Source: Paraburkholderia polaris (lineage in GTDB: Bacteria; Pseudomonadota; Gammaproteobacteria; Burkholderiales; Burkholderiaceae). Taken from it: a stretch of 64,000 nucleotides of DNA. The DNA lies in the NCBI RefSeq assembly GCF_012927345.1, contig NZ_JABBGJ010000003.1, positions 124,001 to 188,000 of the forward strand, written 5' to 3'. The translations under genes were made by a program, and so were the position numbers. The notes beneath the pieces are model-generated. The model was not told where the DNA came from, ran no database searches, and saw only the letters and a list, made by a program, of their open reading frames with translations. This document shows, in pieces, positions 8,449-18,209 of the stretch; position 1 is the first letter of the stretch; every line of letters starts with the position of its first letter.

Positions 8449-9588
8449 ATGAAACGTTCCGCACTTTCCCTCCACGCAACCCGCATGGCGGCGCTGGCGC
8501 TTGCCCTGGTAACGCTCGCCGGCTGTGACACGCTGAACGACTGGTTCGCCTCCGACCGCGTCAACTACAAGGGCGCGGGCAGCGCACCGCCGCTCGCCGT
8601 TCCGGGCGACCTTTCGACCACGACGACCGATCAGCGCTATGTCGCGCCTCCCACGAGTCTGGCGCTGGGCGGCTCGCCGCAACGTGCTGTCACGGCAGCG
8701 GGCAATGCCACCGAAGGCCAACCGAATGCGCAAGACCCGCTGGGCATGCATATCGAGCGTGACGGCGATCGTCGCTGGCTGGTAGTCGACGGCCGCACGC
8801 CGGAACAACTGTGGCCGCAGTTGCAGGAGTTCTGGCAGGAGAATGGCTTCGCATTGAAAACCGATGCGCCCGCCACCGGCATCATGACCACCGACTGGGC
8901 TGAAAACCGCGCCAATATTCCTGACGACTGGTTCCGTCGCACCGTCGGCAAGGTGATCGACTTCGCCTACTCGTCTGGCACCCGTGACAGCTTTCGCACG
9001 CTCGTGTCGCGCGGTCCGGCTGACACCACGGACATCTCGATCACGCATAGCGCGATGGAAGAAATGCTGACGGGCCAGGACAAGACGTCGTCGCGCTGGG
9101 AAGAGCGTCCGCGTGATCCGGCGCTGGAAGCCATGTTCCTGGCCAAGCTGATGCAGAAGTTCGGCCTGACCGACGCGCAATCGAAGCAATTGCTGACCGA
9201 TGCCCGCCCGGCCACCGCGCCGGCCACGATCGACCAGAGCGCCGGTGCATCGACGCTCGACCTGCAGGAGTCGTTCGACCGCGCATGGCTGCGCGTGGGT
9301 CTGGCGCTCGACCGCACCAACTTTACCGTCGACAACCGTGACCGCGCGAAAGGCATCTATTACGTGCGTTACGCTGACTCGATGCAGGAGCTGAAGAAGG
9401 AAGGGCTGTTCGGCAAGCTGTTCTACAGCGGCAATTCGTCGAAGAAGCCGGGTCAGGAATTCCTCGTCAATGTGCGCTCGAAGGGCGACACCGTGACACA
9501 GGTGGCGGTGGTGGACGCGAACGGGCAGGTGGATAACTCGTCCGATGCGCAGCGCATCGTGACGTTGCTGCACGCACAACTGAACTAA
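8449..9588 (+). CDS. bamC: Outer membrane protein assembly factor BamC (lipoprotein)
   Basis: A 379-residue lipoprotein. The signal peptide ends in the lipobox LAGC with C26 as lipidated residue. An unstructured segment follows (GAGSAPPLAVPGDL, the counterpart of the BamD-binding region), then two helix-grip domains, at about 110-220 and 265-375; the second contains SFDRAWLRVGLALDR and YYVRYAD. BamC is a non-essential subunit of the BAM complex that inserts beta-barrel proteins. Location directly after dapA matches E. coli (dapA-bamC), and bamB is also in this window. Confidence 0.92.
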   Translation: MKRSALSLHATRMAALALALVTLAGCDTLNDWFASDRVNYKGAGSAPPLAVPGDLSTTTTDQRYVAPPTSLALGGSPQRAVTAAGNATEGQPNAQDPLGMHIERDGDRRWLVVDGRTPEQLWPQLQEFWQENGFALKTDAPATGIMTTDWAENRANIPDDWFRRTVGKVIDFAYSSGTRDSFRTLVSRGPADTTDISITHSAMEEMLTGQDKTSSRWEERPRDPALEAMFLAKLMQKFGLTDAQSKQLLTDARPATAPATIDQSAGASTLDLQESFDRAWLRVGLALDRTNFTVDNRDRAKGIYYVRYADSMQELKKEGLFGKLFYSGNSSKKPGQEFLVNVRSKGDTVTQVAVVDANGQVDNSSDAQRIVTLLHAQLN

Positions 9589-9595
9589 GCGGGCT

Positions 9596-10369
9596 GTGCG
9601 CTTCGCCAGTCTCGGCAGCGGCAGCGAAGGCAATGCCTTGCTGGTGGAAGCGCAAAGCGGCGCGACCACCACGCGCGTTCTGCTCGATTGCGGCTTTTCG
9701 GCCAAGGAAGTCGAGCGGCGTTTGACGCGGCTCGGCGCGGGCGTCGAAGGTCTCGACGCCATTCTGATTACGCATGAACACAGCGACCACATTGGCAGCG
9801 CGCTGACGCTGGCGCGCAAGTGGTCGATTCCGTTATACATGAGCTGGGGCACCGCCCGCGCGGTGGGTGCCGACGAAGCCGACGTCGACCTGCAGGTGCT
9901 GTGGGGCGACGAAGCGGTGGCGATCGGCGACCTCAGCATCCTCCCTTACACCGTTCCTCACGACGCCCGCGAGCCGCTGCAATACGTGCTCTCCGATGGT
10001 GCGAGCCGGCTTGGCGTGCTAACCGACGTCGGCACCTCCACGCCGCACATCAGCGCGGTGCTGAGCGGCTGCGACGCGTTGGTGCTCGAATGCAATCACG
10101 ATGTGCGAATGCTGGCGGGCAGCCGGTATCCGCAATCGCTAAAGGCGCGTATCGGCGGCAATCATGGGCATCTGAACAACGAAGCGGCGGCTGAAATCCT
10201 GGCCTCGCTCGACCGTTCGCGCTTGCGCCATCTGGTGGCTGCCCATCTGAGCCAGCAGAACAACACGCCGGAACTGGCGCAGGCCGCCATGGCGGGTGTG
10301 CTGGGCGCCGCGCCGACCGAAGTGGTGGTCGCCTCTCAGGATGAAGGTTTCGCGTGGTTGAGCTTGTGA
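9596..10369 (+). CDS. MBL-fold metallo-hydrolase, YycJ/WalJ type
   Basis: A 257-residue metallo-beta-lactamase fold protein. The metal motif HEHSDH (residues 60-65: H60, H62, D64, H65) is intact, and further ligands are probably in LLDCG, VLECNHD and AAHLSQQNN. FASLGSGSEGN at the N-terminus is the signature of the YycJ/WalJ group, possible 5'-3' DNA exonucleases. The gene starts with GTG, seven bases after the bamC stop, so it is probably translated from the bamC transcript. Confidence 0.85.
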   Translation: MRFASLGSGSEGNALLVEAQSGATTTRVLLDCGFSAKEVERRLTRLGAGVEGLDAILITHEHSDHIGSALTLARKWSIPLYMSWGTARAVGADEADVDLQVLWGDEAVAIGDLSILPYTVPHDAREPLQYVLSDGASRLGVLTDVGTSTPHISAVLSGCDALVLECNHDVRMLAGSRYPQSLKARIGGNHGHLNNEAAAEILASLDRSRLRHLVAAHLSQQNNTPELAQAAMAGVLGAAPTEVVVASQDEGFAWLSL

Positions 10370-10453
10370 TCCGTCTTTGATTACTTGGCGTCGCCAGGGT
10401 GAGGTGACTCACCGCTGACGCGCGCTGACGCGACGACACGGCAGCGCAATGAA

Positions 10454-10487
10454 AAAAGCCCATGACGAGCAATCGTCATGGGCTTTT
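10454..10487. terminator. Bidirectional Rho-independent terminator
   Basis: A 15-bp perfect stem (10454-10468 with 10473-10487) with a GCAA loop, flanked by A-runs on the left and T-runs on the right. It lies between the convergent MBL hydrolase and Bax-inhibitor genes and can stop transcription from both sides. Confidence 0.93.
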
Positions 10488-10539
10488 CCTTTGAGGCGGG
10501 TGTTTCTGTGTTAACTGCCGGCCGCGCCTTGCGTCAGAC

Positions 10540-11238
10540 TTAGTTGCGGTTGCCGCCGAAGATGCCGAGCAGCGCGAGCAGATTAACAAACACGTTGTAC
10601 AGGTCCAGATAGATCGCGAGGGTGGCGGTGATGTAATTCGTTTCACCGCCATTCACGACGCGCTGGACGTCGAACAGCATGTAAGCCGAGAAGATCACGA
10701 TCGCCAGCACCGACACTGTCAGCATCAACGCCGGCAGGTGCAGGAACACGTTCGCGACCGAAGCAAGCAGCAGCACGACCACGCCCATGAACAGCCACTT
10801 GCCGAGACCCGAGAAGTCACGCTTGCTAACCGTGGCGATCGTTGCCATGGACGCGAAGATCACACCAGTGCCACCGAAGGCGAGCATGATCAGCGACGGT
10901 CCGTTCGAAAACCCGAGCACGAAACTCAGAATGCGCGACAGCATCAAGCCCATAAAGAACGTGAAGCCGAGCAGCACGAACACGCCGATGGCGCTGTCTT
11001 TAGTTTTCTGGATGGCGAACATGAAGCCGAATGCGATCGCGAAGAACGCCAGCATGCTCATGCCGGGGCTGGTAGCGGCGAACAACGAGAAACCGGTTGC
11101 CACGCCCACCCACGCGCCGAGCACGGTCGGGATCATGGACAGCGCTAGCAGCCAATAGGTGTTCCGTAGTACGCGGTTGCGCGTTTCGACCGTGCTGACC
11201 GCGCCATTGCGGCCAAAGCTATACGGATGATCGTTCAT
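10540..11238 (-). CDS. Bax inhibitor-1/YccA family inner-membrane protein
   Basis: A 232-residue protein with seven hydrophobic segments spread over residues ~25-230 and a short polar N-terminus (MNDHPYSFGRNGAVSTVETRNRVLRN). The family motifs GVFVLLGFTFFMGLML, GGTGVIFASMATIATVSKRDFSGLGKWLF and LDLYNVFVNLLALLGIFGG are typical of YccA/YbhL proteins, which are modulators of FtsH or calcium-leak channels. FtsH partners HflK and HflC are encoded 12 kb away, so a link to membrane proteolysis is possible but is inference. It is a single-gene unit ending at the terminator at 10454-10487. Confidence 0.9.
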   Translation of the reverse strand: MNDHPYSFGRNGAVSTVETRNRVLRNTYWLLALSMIPTVLGAWVGVATGFSLFAATSPGMSMLAFFAIAFGFMFAIQKTKDSAIGVFVLLGFTFFMGLMLSRILSFVLGFSNGPSLIMLAFGGTGVIFASMATIATVSKRDFSGLGKWLFMGVVVLLLASVANVFLHLPALMLTVSVLAIVIFSAYMLFDVQRVVNGGETNYITATLAIYLDLYNVFVNLLALLGIFGGNRN

Positions 11239-11484
11239 GGTCTCTCCTTACCTCAGAAGCGTGTTGCGAATGGTTGTGTAGCGGGTTGTGTGTCAGGTGG
11301 TGCAGCGCCGGCCGGGATTCTTGCCGCCAGTCGCAGGGTGTTCATCCCTAAGATTGGCGCGGTGGCAGGGAGTTTCAATACCCAGAAAATGTTCATACGG
11401 CCTACGCTACCAGTATTCACCAACTCCTGCTTGGAGTCTTTCAATGCTGTAAGGGTTCAATCGCAATCATACACGGGAACATGC

Positions 11485-11490
11485 TACAAT
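11485..11490 (+). promoter_or_regulatory. Possible -10 box for ndk
   Basis: TACAAT lies 46 bases before the ndk start, in a 298-base gap between the divergent Bax-inhibitor and ndk genes. The -35 region (TCGCAA at 18 bases) is weak. The leader is AT-rich for this genome and carries TTTTGGAG as ribosome binding site. Confidence 0.4.
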
Positions 11491-11536
11491 AGCGGATTCA
11501 TTTGAATCTGTAACCTCTTAATTTTTTGGAGTTTTT

Positions 11537-11962
11537 ATGGCGATCGAACGCACCCTGTCGATTATCAAGCCGGACGCAGTGGCCAAGAACGTGATCGGTC
11601 AGATCTACAGCCGTTTCGAAAACGCTGGCCTGAAGATCGTGGCTTCGCGCATGGTCCATCTGTCGCGCGCTGACGCAGAGAAGTTCTACGCTGTGCACGC
11701 TGCGCGCCCGTTCTTCAAGGACCTGGTCGATTTCATGATCTCGGGCCCGGTGGTCGTGCAAGCGTTGGAAGGCGAAAACGCGATCCTGAAGCACCGCGAC
11801 CTGATGGGCGCAACGGACCCGAAGAAGGCAGAAAAGGGCACGATCCGCGCCGACTTCGCTGACAGCATCGACGCAAACGCGGTGCACGGTTCGGACGCCG
11901 CTGAAACGGCTGCAGTTGAAATCGCGTTCTTCTTCCCGCAAGTGAACGTCTACTCGCGTTAA
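11537..11962 (+). CDS. ndk: Nucleoside diphosphate kinase
   Basis: A 141-residue enzyme that transfers the gamma-phosphate of ATP to nucleoside diphosphates. The phosphorylated histidine is H117 in [25 protein letters not shown] at the N-terminus and [17 protein letters not shown] are family signatures. GGAG stands seven bases before the ATG. It heads the ndk-rlmN-rodZ-ispG-hisS-yfgM-bamB-der order shared with gammaproteobacteria, but two hairpins separate it from rlmN. Confidence 0.97.
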   Translation: MAIERTLSIIKPDAVAKNVIGQIYSRFENAGLKIVASRMVHLSRADAEKFYAVHAARPFFKDLVDFMISGPVVVQALEGENAILKHRDLMGATDPKKAEKGTIRADFADSIDANAVHGSDAAETAAVEIAFFFPQVNVYSR

Positions 11963-11995
11963 GCGGGTTTGGGCTGTTTGAGCGGGTTTGAATTG

Positions 11996-12051
11996 TCGCG
12001 CGGTGCTATCCGCGCGATTCGTGCGGAGCCGATGGATTTGTCGCACGAATC
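11996..12051 (+). other. Two adjoining hairpins between ndk and rlmN
   Basis: The first hairpin pairs 11996-12003 with 12010-12017 (8 bp, loop TGCTAT). The second pairs 12016-12025 with 12042-12051 (10 bp, perfect, loop of 16). They share two bases (12016-12017). Neither is followed by a T-run, so they are not classical terminators; they may protect the ndk mRNA 3' end or act with Rho. Confidence 0.55.
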
Positions 12052-12168
12052 CGCACGAACAGCCCGGCAAAGTAGTAAGGTAAAGCAGCAGGAATGGGCG
12101 CGAACGGCATTGCGTTCATGCAGCTTGTTGCATGAACGTAGTCTCGCACTGAAATGGCAGGATTCGAT

Positions 12169-13320
12169 ATGACGAGCAGTCCCACCGTCAACCTTCTCGA
12201 CCTCGACGCCCAAGGGCTTGTCGCCTACTGCGACAGTCTGGGCGAGAAGCCGTTTCGCGCCAAGCAATTGCAGCGCTGGATCCACCAGTACAACGCTGCC
12301 GACTTCGATGGCATGACCGATCTGGCGAAGTCCTTGCGCGAAAAGCTCAAAGGGCGCGCAACGATCACGATGCCAGGCATCGTCAGCGACAATATTTCGA
12401 CCGACGGCACACGCAAGTGGCTGATCGACGTCGGCAACAGCAACGCGGTTGAAACCGTTTATATTCCCGAAGAAACGCGTGGCACGCTGTGCGTGTCGTC
12501 GCAGGCCGGGTGCGCGGTCAACTGCCGTTTCTGTTCGACCGGCAAACAGGGTTTCTCCCGTAATCTCACCACCGGTGAAATCATCGGCCAGCTGCGCATG
12601 GCTGAGTTCGCGCTGCGCGCGACGCGCGGCACGGACGGCGGGCGCGCCACAGGGGGTGACGGAAAAGGCGAGCGCGTCGTCACGAACGTGGTGATGATGG
12701 GCATGGGCGAGCCGCTGCTCAATTACGACGCGGTGGTGCCCGCCATGCGCCTGATGCTGGACGACAACGCGTACGGCCTGTCGCGCCGGCGCGTCACGCT
12801 GTCCACCTCGGGCGTGGTGCCAATGATGGACCGGCTCGGTGCCGATCTGCCGGTGGCGCTCGCGGTATCGTTGCATGCGCCGAGCGACCCGTTGCGCGAC
12901 ATGCTGGTGCCGCTGAACAAGAAGTATCCGCTGCGCGAATTGATGGCCGCTTGTCAGCGCTATCTGAAGGTCGCGCCGCGCGATTTCATTACGTTCGAAT
13001 ATTGCATGCTCGACGGCGTAAACGACAGCGAAGCGCAAGCGCGCGAATTGCTGGCCGTTACGCGCGACGTGCCGTGCAAGTTCAACCTGATTCCGTTCAA
13101 TCCGTTTCCCGAGTCGGGGCTCATCCGCTCGAAGCCGGAGCAGATCAAGCGGTTTGCACAGGTGTTGATGGACGCGGGCGTCGTCACCACCGTGCGCAAA
13201 ACACGCGGCGATGATATCGACGCTGCCTGCGGTCAGTTGGCCGGTGCGGTGAAAGACCGCACGCGCCTCGCTGAGCGCACCGGGAAGGCGGCGAAGGTGA
13301 TCGAGGTTCGCGCCGTGTAA
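12169..13320 (+). CDS. rlmN: Dual-specificity 23S rRNA/tRNA adenine C2-methyltransferase RlmN
   Basis: A 383-residue radical SAM enzyme that methylates A2503 of 23S rRNA and A37 of some tRNAs. The cluster motif CxxxCxxC is CAVNCRFC (C115, C119, C122). The two catalytic cysteines are C108 (TLCVSS) and C354 (DAACGQL). [11 protein letters not shown] and STSGVVPMM are further family motifs. I prefer the ATG at 12169, with AGGA six bases upstream; an in-frame ATG at 12154 would add five residues and has no ribosome binding site. A glycine-rich insert ([17 protein letters not shown]) lies at ~148-164. Confidence 0.96.
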   Translation: MTSSPTVNLLDLDAQGLVAYCDSLGEKPFRAKQLQRWIHQYNAADFDGMTDLAKSLREKLKGRATITMPGIVSDNISTDGTRKWLIDVGNSNAVETVYIPEETRGTLCVSSQAGCAVNCRFCSTGKQGFSRNLTTGEIIGQLRMAEFALRATRGTDGGRATGGDGKGERVVTNVVMMGMGEPLLNYDAVVPAMRLMLDDNAYGLSRRRVTLSTSGVVPMMDRLGADLPVALAVSLHAPSDPLRDMLVPLNKKYPLRELMAACQRYLKVAPRDFITFEYCMLDGVNDSEAQARELLAVTRDVPCKFNLIPFNPFPESGLIRSKPEQIKRFAQVLMDAGVVTTVRKTRGDDIDAACGQLAGAVKDRTRLAERTGKAAKVIEVRAV

Positions 13321-13536
13321 TCGCGCGAGGCGGCAGGGCGCGGCGTTCCGTGGAAAGCTATCCGGGCGTGCAAAAACCCTCCACACCATCCGCGATTGAA
13401 AAGAAAGTTTGCAGAAGCGATCGGAAGCGGCACACAAGGCCGCGCATTTTGTTATAAACGGTCTGCGATTCGGGCGTGAGGCTTTGGCCCGTCCGGGTTG
13501 CACAAGTGAAAAAGAATCGATGCGAAAGGATTTGGG

Positions 13537-14658
13537 ATGAGTGAGCCGCAGCACCCGCAGCCGCAGGACACAGACGCAAACGAAGGCCATCCGGCGCCGG
13601 TCGCCCGGGCGGTGGTGCAGCCTGTTGTGCAGCCGGGCCTGGCAAGTTTGGATTCCCTGGCAGCGGTTGGCGCTCGCTTGACCCAATTGCGCGAATCGAA
13701 GGGCTGGACGATCGAAGACGTGTCGGCGCGCCTGAAGGTATCCGTCACCAAATTGCGTGCGCTCGAATCGGGTGACATCAGCCATTTGCCGGACACGACC
13801 TTCGCGCTCGGCGTGGTGCGCAGCTACGCGAAGATGCTTGGCGCCGATCCCACGCCGTTCACGCAGGCTTTGCGTCGCGAGAAGGGCGTGCCCGCGCCGG
13901 ATCTGTCGATGCCGGCTTCGTCCGGCAAGGATTTGCCGCGCGGCCGCGTATCGCTGTCGCTCGGCGGCAGCGGGCAAAAGAGCCGCTCGTGGCTATGGGG
14001 CATTGCGGCGGTGATCGTCGCGGTGATCGCGCTCGGCATGTGGCATACCAATGGCGGTGATTCGTCGGCGTGGCTCGCACGGTTGAAGGCGAGCGCTAAC
14101 GGCGCCGCGGGTGGCGCGACCGGAGCATCGGGCGCGGTGGCGCAAGGCCAGGCGGCAGGTTCCGAGGCAACAGCGGAAGAGGCTGCTTCCGCGCCGGAAA
14201 CACCGGCCGCAGCGGATAACGCAGCGTCGGCTACGCCGATGCCCGCGCCGCTGGCCACCGGTACGGCGCCGTCTTCCGCGCCGGCTGTTACGGCAGCAGC
14301 GGTCGCGCCGAAGGCCGGTTCGCAGGCCCAGGCTGCGGCGCAAGGCGCGAGCGCGCCGGTGGTCGCCGCGATAGGCGCACCGGAGACGGCAACGGCGACG
14401 CCGGCTGCGGGTGAGGCGATCGTCGCGTTGCGCGTAACGCAAGACAGTTGGTTCAGCGTGCGTGGCAAGGATGGCAAGGAGCTGTTCTCTGGCCTCGTGC
14501 ACGCGGGCGATACGAAGGAAGTGACGGGCGCAGCGCCGTTCAAGGTCACGGTCGGCAACAGGGCGGGTCTCGAGTCGCTTACGCTCGATGGCCAACCGGT
14601 CGATCCGTCGAAATATTCGGCAGCCAAGGGTAATGTGGCGCGCTTCGCGTTGCCCTGA
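13537..14658 (+). CDS. rodZ: RodZ-like helix-turn-helix membrane protein
   Basis: A 373-residue bitopic protein. Residues ~44-105 form a Cro/C1-type helix-turn-helix (RLTQLRESKGWTIEDVSARL), residues 152-169 one membrane segment, 175-290 an alanine-rich periplasmic linker, and 295-373 the DUF4115 beta domain (ALRVTQDSWFSVRGKDGKEL). In E. coli, RodZ links MreB filaments to the cell-wall elongation machinery through the HTH domain. Position between rlmN and ispG is the canonical rodZ location. In Pseudomonas a pilF gene sits between rlmN and rodZ; here that gap is only 216 bases. Confidence 0.9.
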   Translation: MSEPQHPQPQDTDANEGHPAPVARAVVQPVVQPGLASLDSLAAVGARLTQLRESKGWTIEDVSARLKVSVTKLRALESGDISHLPDTTFALGVVRSYAKMLGADPTPFTQALRREKGVPAPDLSMPASSGKDLPRGRVSLSLGGSGQKSRSWLWGIAAVIVAVIALGMWHTNGGDSSAWLARLKASANGAAGGATGASGAVAQGQAAGSEATAEEAASAPETPAAADNAASATPMPAPLATGTAPSSAPAVTAAAVAPKAGSQAQAAAQGASAPVVAAIGAPETATATPAAGEAIVALRVTQDSWFSVRGKDGKELFSGLVHAGDTKEVTGAAPFKVTVGNRAGLESLTLDGQPVDPSKYSAAKGNVARFALP

Positions 14659-14671
14659 TTAGATACGGTAT

Positions 14672-14703
14672 GCGTCGCGGCCAACCGGGTCGCGACGCTT
14701 TTT
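14672..14703 (+). terminator. Rho-independent terminator after rodZ
   Basis: GCGTCGCG (14672-14679) pairs perfectly with CGCGACGC (14691-14698), followed at once by TTTTTC. It implies that ispG has its own promoter or relies on partial read-through. Confidence 0.75.
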
Positions 14704-14745
14704 CAATTCAGGCGCTACGTCTTTTATGTGGCGCATGCGGCGTAA

Positions 14746-16077
14746 ATGGGTTTTTCGATGCAATCCGAAGCTCAATCCCAATTCAGTAGCAAGATCGTTT
14801 CAAACGAACCGGTGTTTGGCGGCCACGCTGCGCGGCGCAAGTCGCACGCGGTCGATGTCCGTTGGGGCGGCCAACTCGTCACTATCGGTGGCGATGCCCC
14901 CGTGCGCGTCCAGTCGATGACCAACACCGACACCGCGGACGCGATCGGCACGGCGATCCAGATCAAGGAGCTGGCGCAAGCCGGTTCGGAACTGGTGCGT
15001 ATCACGGTCAACACGCCGGAAGCGGCGGCGGCCGTGCCGGCTGTGCGCGAGCAGCTCGACCGCATGGGCGTGTCGGTGCCGCTGGTCGGCGATTTTCATT
15101 ACAACGGCCATTTGCTGCTGCGCGATTACCCCGCGTGCGCGGAGTCGCTGTCGAAGTACCGGATCAATCCGGGCAATGTCGGCCACGGCGCGAAGCGCGA
15201 CACGCAGTTCGCGCAAATGATCGAAGCGGCAGTGAAGTACGACAAGCCGGTGCGGATCGGCGTCAACTGGGGCAGTCTCGACCAGGACCTGCTCGCGAAG
15301 ATGATGGACGAAAACGCCGCGCGTTCCACACCGTGGGAAGCGCAAAGCGTCATGTACGAAGCGCTGATCCAGTCGGCGATCGGCTCAGCGGAGCGTGCGG
15401 TCGAAATCGGCCTGCCGCGTAATAAGATCATTCTGTCGTGCAAGGTCAGTGGCGTGCAGGATCTGATCGCGGTGTATCGTGAGCTCGCGCGCCGTTGCGA
15501 CTTCGCGTTGCATCTCGGTTTGACCGAAGCGGGCATGGGTTCGAAGGGCATCGTGGCGTCGACCGCTGCGTTGTCGGTATTGCTGCAGCAAGGCATCGGC
15601 GACACGATCCGTATTTCGTTGACGCCGGAACCGGGTGGCCCGCGAACGGGCGAAGTGATCGTCGGTCAGGAAATTCTGCAGACCATGGGTCTGCGTTCGT
15701 TCACGCCGATGGTGATTGCGTGCCCGGGTTGCGGCCGCACGACCAGCACGCTGTTCCAGGAACTGGCGTCGCAAATCCAGACCTATCTGCGCACGCAGAT
15801 GCCGGTGTGGCGCGATCAATATCCTGGCGTCGAGAAGATGCACGTCGCGGTGATGGGCTGCATCGTCAACGGTCCGGGCGAATCGAAGCAGGCGAACATT
15901 GGCATCAGCTTGCCGGGTTCGGGTGAAAATCCGGCTGCGCCGGTGTTCATCGACGGCGAGAAGGTCAAGACACTGCGCGGCGAGAACATCGCGCAAGAAT
16001 TCCAGCAAATCGTGAGTGACTACGTCGAGCGCCGCTATGGCCGCGCCGAAGCCGGCCGCGCCGAAGCACTCAACTAA
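14746..16077 (+). CDS. ispG: 4-hydroxy-3-methylbut-2-enyl-diphosphate synthase (IspG/GcpE)
   Basis: A 443-residue iron-sulfur enzyme of the MEP isoprenoid pathway that converts MEcPP to HMBPP. The cluster ligands are C326 and C329 ([15 protein letters not shown]) and C372 ([19 protein letters not shown]). The TIM-barrel part starts with [18 protein letters not shown]. It is longer than E. coli IspG (372 residues) because of an N-terminal leader and an insert near residues 190-215, as is usual in betaproteobacteria. ATG at 14746 or 14761 (MQSEAQSQ) are both possible starts. hisS follows 20 bases downstream. Confidence 0.96.
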   Translation: MGFSMQSEAQSQFSSKIVSNEPVFGGHAARRKSHAVDVRWGGQLVTIGGDAPVRVQSMTNTDTADAIGTAIQIKELAQAGSELVRITVNTPEAAAAVPAVREQLDRMGVSVPLVGDFHYNGHLLLRDYPACAESLSKYRINPGNVGHGAKRDTQFAQMIEAAVKYDKPVRIGVNWGSLDQDLLAKMMDENAARSTPWEAQSVMYEALIQSAIGSAERAVEIGLPRNKIILSCKVSGVQDLIAVYRELARRCDFALHLGLTEAGMGSKGIVASTAALSVLLQQGIGDTIRISLTPEPGGPRTGEVIVGQEILQTMGLRSFTPMVIACPGCGRTTSTLFQELASQIQTYLRTQMPVWRDQYPGVEKMHVAVMGCIVNGPGESKQANIGISLPGSGENPAAPVFIDGEKVKTLRGENIAQEFQQIVSDYVERRYGRAEAGRAEALN

Positions 16078-16097
16078 ATACCGTCAATCGAAGACAG

Positions 16098-17438
16098 ATG
16101 ACTGAACAGAAGAAAAAGCTCGAAAAATTGTCCGGCGTGAAGGGCATGAACGACATCCTCCCGCAGGAAGCCGGGCTGTGGGAGTTTTTTGAAGCGACCG
16201 TCAAGTCGATGCTGCGTTCGTATGGATACCAGAATATTCGTACGCCGATCATCGAGCATACGCAGTTGTTCAAGCGCGGTATCGGTGAGGTGACCGACAT
16301 CGTCGAGAAAGAGATGTACAGCTTTACCGACGCGTTGAACGGTGAAAATCTGACGATGCGCCCGGAAAACACGGCGGCTGTTGTGCGCTCGGTGATCGAG
16401 CACAACATGCTGTACGACGGTCCGAAGCGTCTGTGGTACATCGGGCCGATGTTCCGTCACGAGCGTCCGCAGCGCGGCCGCTACCGGCAGTTCCATCAGG
16501 TCGGTGTGGAAGCCCTGGGCTTCGCTGGCCCGGATGCCGACGCTGAAATCATCATGATGTGCCAGCGTCTGTGGGACGACCTCGGCTTGATGGGCATCAA
16601 GCTCGAACTCAATTCGCTGGGTCTCGCGGAAGAACGCGCGGCACATCGCGTCGAGTTGATTGCGTACCTCGAAAAGCACATGGACGTGCTCGACGAAGAG
16701 GCGAAGCGCCGTCTGTACACGAACCCGCTGCGCGTGCTCGACACGAAAAATCCGGCGATGCAGGAAGTCGCACAGAACGCGCCCAAGCTGATCGATTTTC
16801 TCGGCGAAGAATCGCGCGCGCACTTCGAAGGCCTGCAACGCATTCTGAAGGCGAACAACATTCCGTTCACGATCAATCCGCGGCTCGTGCGCGGTCTCGA
16901 TTATTACAATCTCACCGTGTTCGAATGGGTGACCGACAAGCTTGGCGCGCAAGGCACTGTCGCGGCCGGCGGCCGTTACGATCCACTGATCGAACAGCTT
17001 GGCGGTAAGCCGACAGGCGCTTGCGGCTGGGCAATGGGCGTCGAACGGATCCTCGAGTTGCTGAAAGAAGAGCAGCTCGTACCGGAAGACGAAGGTTGCG
17101 ACGTGTACGTGGTCCATCAGGGCGACGCGGCACGTGAACAGGCCTTTATCATCGCGGAGCGGTTGCGCGATACGGGCCTCGACGTGATCCTGCATTGCAG
17201 CGCGGACGGTCAGACGGCGAGCTTCAAGTCGCAGATGAAGCGTGCTGATGCGAGCGGCGCGGCCTTCGCGGTGGTGCTCGGCGAAGACGAGATTGCGAAC
17301 GGCACCGTCGGCGTCAAACCGCTCCGTGATACAAGTTCTAACGGCGGTAAAAACGAGCAACATAACGTGCCCGCCGAAGACTTGACCGAATTTCTAATCA
17401 ATGCGATGGTTGCAACCGCCGAAGACGGCGACGACTGA
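16098..17438 (+). CDS. hisS: Histidine-tRNA ligase
   Basis: A 446-residue class II synthetase. Motif 1 is around [17 protein letters not shown], motif 2 is [23 protein letters not shown] (residues ~114-136), the histidine-binding sequence is [15 protein letters not shown] (~265-279), and motif 3 is [14 protein letters not shown] ([15 protein letters not shown]). The C-terminal ~90 residues are the anticodon-binding domain (DVYVVHQGD). A HisZ paralogue lacking catalytic function is encoded at 25564. The gene is in the ispG-hisS-yfgM-bamB operon. Confidence 0.97.
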   Translation: MTEQKKKLEKLSGVKGMNDILPQEAGLWEFFEATVKSMLRSYGYQNIRTPIIEHTQLFKRGIGEVTDIVEKEMYSFTDALNGENLTMRPENTAAVVRSVIEHNMLYDGPKRLWYIGPMFRHERPQRGRYRQFHQVGVEALGFAGPDADAEIIMMCQRLWDDLGLMGIKLELNSLGLAEERAAHRVELIAYLEKHMDVLDEEAKRRLYTNPLRVLDTKNPAMQEVAQNAPKLIDFLGEESRAHFEGLQRILKANNIPFTINPRLVRGLDYYNLTVFEWVTDKLGAQGTVAAGGRYDPLIEQLGGKPTGACGWAMGVERILELLKEEQLVPEDEGCDVYVVHQGDAAREQAFIIAERLRDTGLDVILHCSADGQTASFKSQMKRADASGAAFAVVLGEDEIANGTVGVKPLRDTSSNGGKNEQHNVPAEDLTEFLINAMVATAEDGDD

Positions 17439-17448
17439 TCGCGATATC

Positions 17449-17468
17449 GTCGAGCCCCTTGGCTCGAC
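17449..17468 (+). other. Intercistronic hairpin between hisS and yfgM
   Basis: GTCGAGCC (17449-17456) pairs perfectly with GGCTCGAC (17461-17468) around a CCTT loop. No T-run follows. The yfgM gene begins 36 bases later in the same operon, so this could be an mRNA processing or stability element rather than a terminator. Confidence 0.5.
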
Positions 17469-17504
17469 ACGCACACGTATCAAAAAAGAGGAAATCGCCG
17501 GGCG

Positions 17505-18134
17505 ATGAGTTACCACGACGAACAAGAATCGATTGAAAGTCTGAAGGCATGGTGGACGCAGTGGGGCAATGCAACCACGTGGATCGTGCTGGTGGCATTG
17601 GTTGCAGCAGCCGGCTGGAACGGCTGGAATTTCTGGCAGCGGCGTCAGGCGGCGGAAGCCGCAGTGCTGTATGACCAGGTGCAGCAAGCCGTGGCATCGG
17701 GCGACAAGGCGAAGATCACGCGCGTCGCCACCGATATGGAAGACAAGTTCAGCAGCACCGCGTATGCGCAGATGACCGCGCTGGGCGCTGCCAAGGCGCT
17801 GTACGCCGCAGGTGACGAAGCCGCCGCGAAGGCCCAGTTGCAATGGACCATCGATCACGCAAAAGACGACGAGTTCAAGCAGATCGCCAAGCTGCGTCTG
17901 GCTTCGCTGCTGCTCGACGACAAGGCCTACGATCAGGGTCTCGCACTGCTCGCCGAACCACAGTCCGATGCGTTCAAGGGCATTGTGGCGAACGGCCGCG
18001 GTGACCTGCTCGCTGCAGAAGGCAAGCGTGACGATGCGCGCGCGGCCTACAAGCTCGCGCTCGACTCGCTGTCGAAAAACGATAGCTCGGCTCGCCAGTT
18101 GATTCAGTTCAAGCTGGACGCGCTGGGCGGCTAA
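17505..18134 (+). CDS. yfgM: YfgM family tetratricopeptide-like membrane-anchored protein
   Basis: A 209-residue protein with an N-terminal inner-membrane anchor (residues ~24-42, TTWIVLVALVAAAGWNGWNFW) and a periplasmic helical-repeat domain; SYHDEQESIESLKAWW is the YfgM signature. In E. coli YfgM is an ancillary subunit of the SecYEG translocon that works with PpiD in periplasmic chaperoning. It lies directly before bamB, consistent with outer-membrane protein traffic. The stop is 75 bases before the bamB ATG. Confidence 0.9.
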   Translation: MSYHDEQESIESLKAWWTQWGNATTWIVLVALVAAAGWNGWNFWQRRQAAEAAVLYDQVQQAVASGDKAKITRVATDMEDKFSSTAYAQMTALGAAKALYAAGDEAAAKAQLQWTIDHAKDDEFKQIAKLRLASLLLDDKAYDQGLALLAEPQSDAFKGIVANGRGDLLAAEGKRDDARAAYKLALDSLSKNDSSARQLIQFKLDALGG

Positions 18135-18209
18135 TCGCCGCATGCAGCGCGCCGCATGTAACGACCAACCGGTCTCCTTTAATTAATTTCCTGAATGCTT
18201 CGTCCACCG

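Noticed and set aside
11959..13977. 672-codon minus-strand open frame across rlmN and rodZ
   Set aside because: Spans two genes and an intergenic gap antisense; no homology visible.
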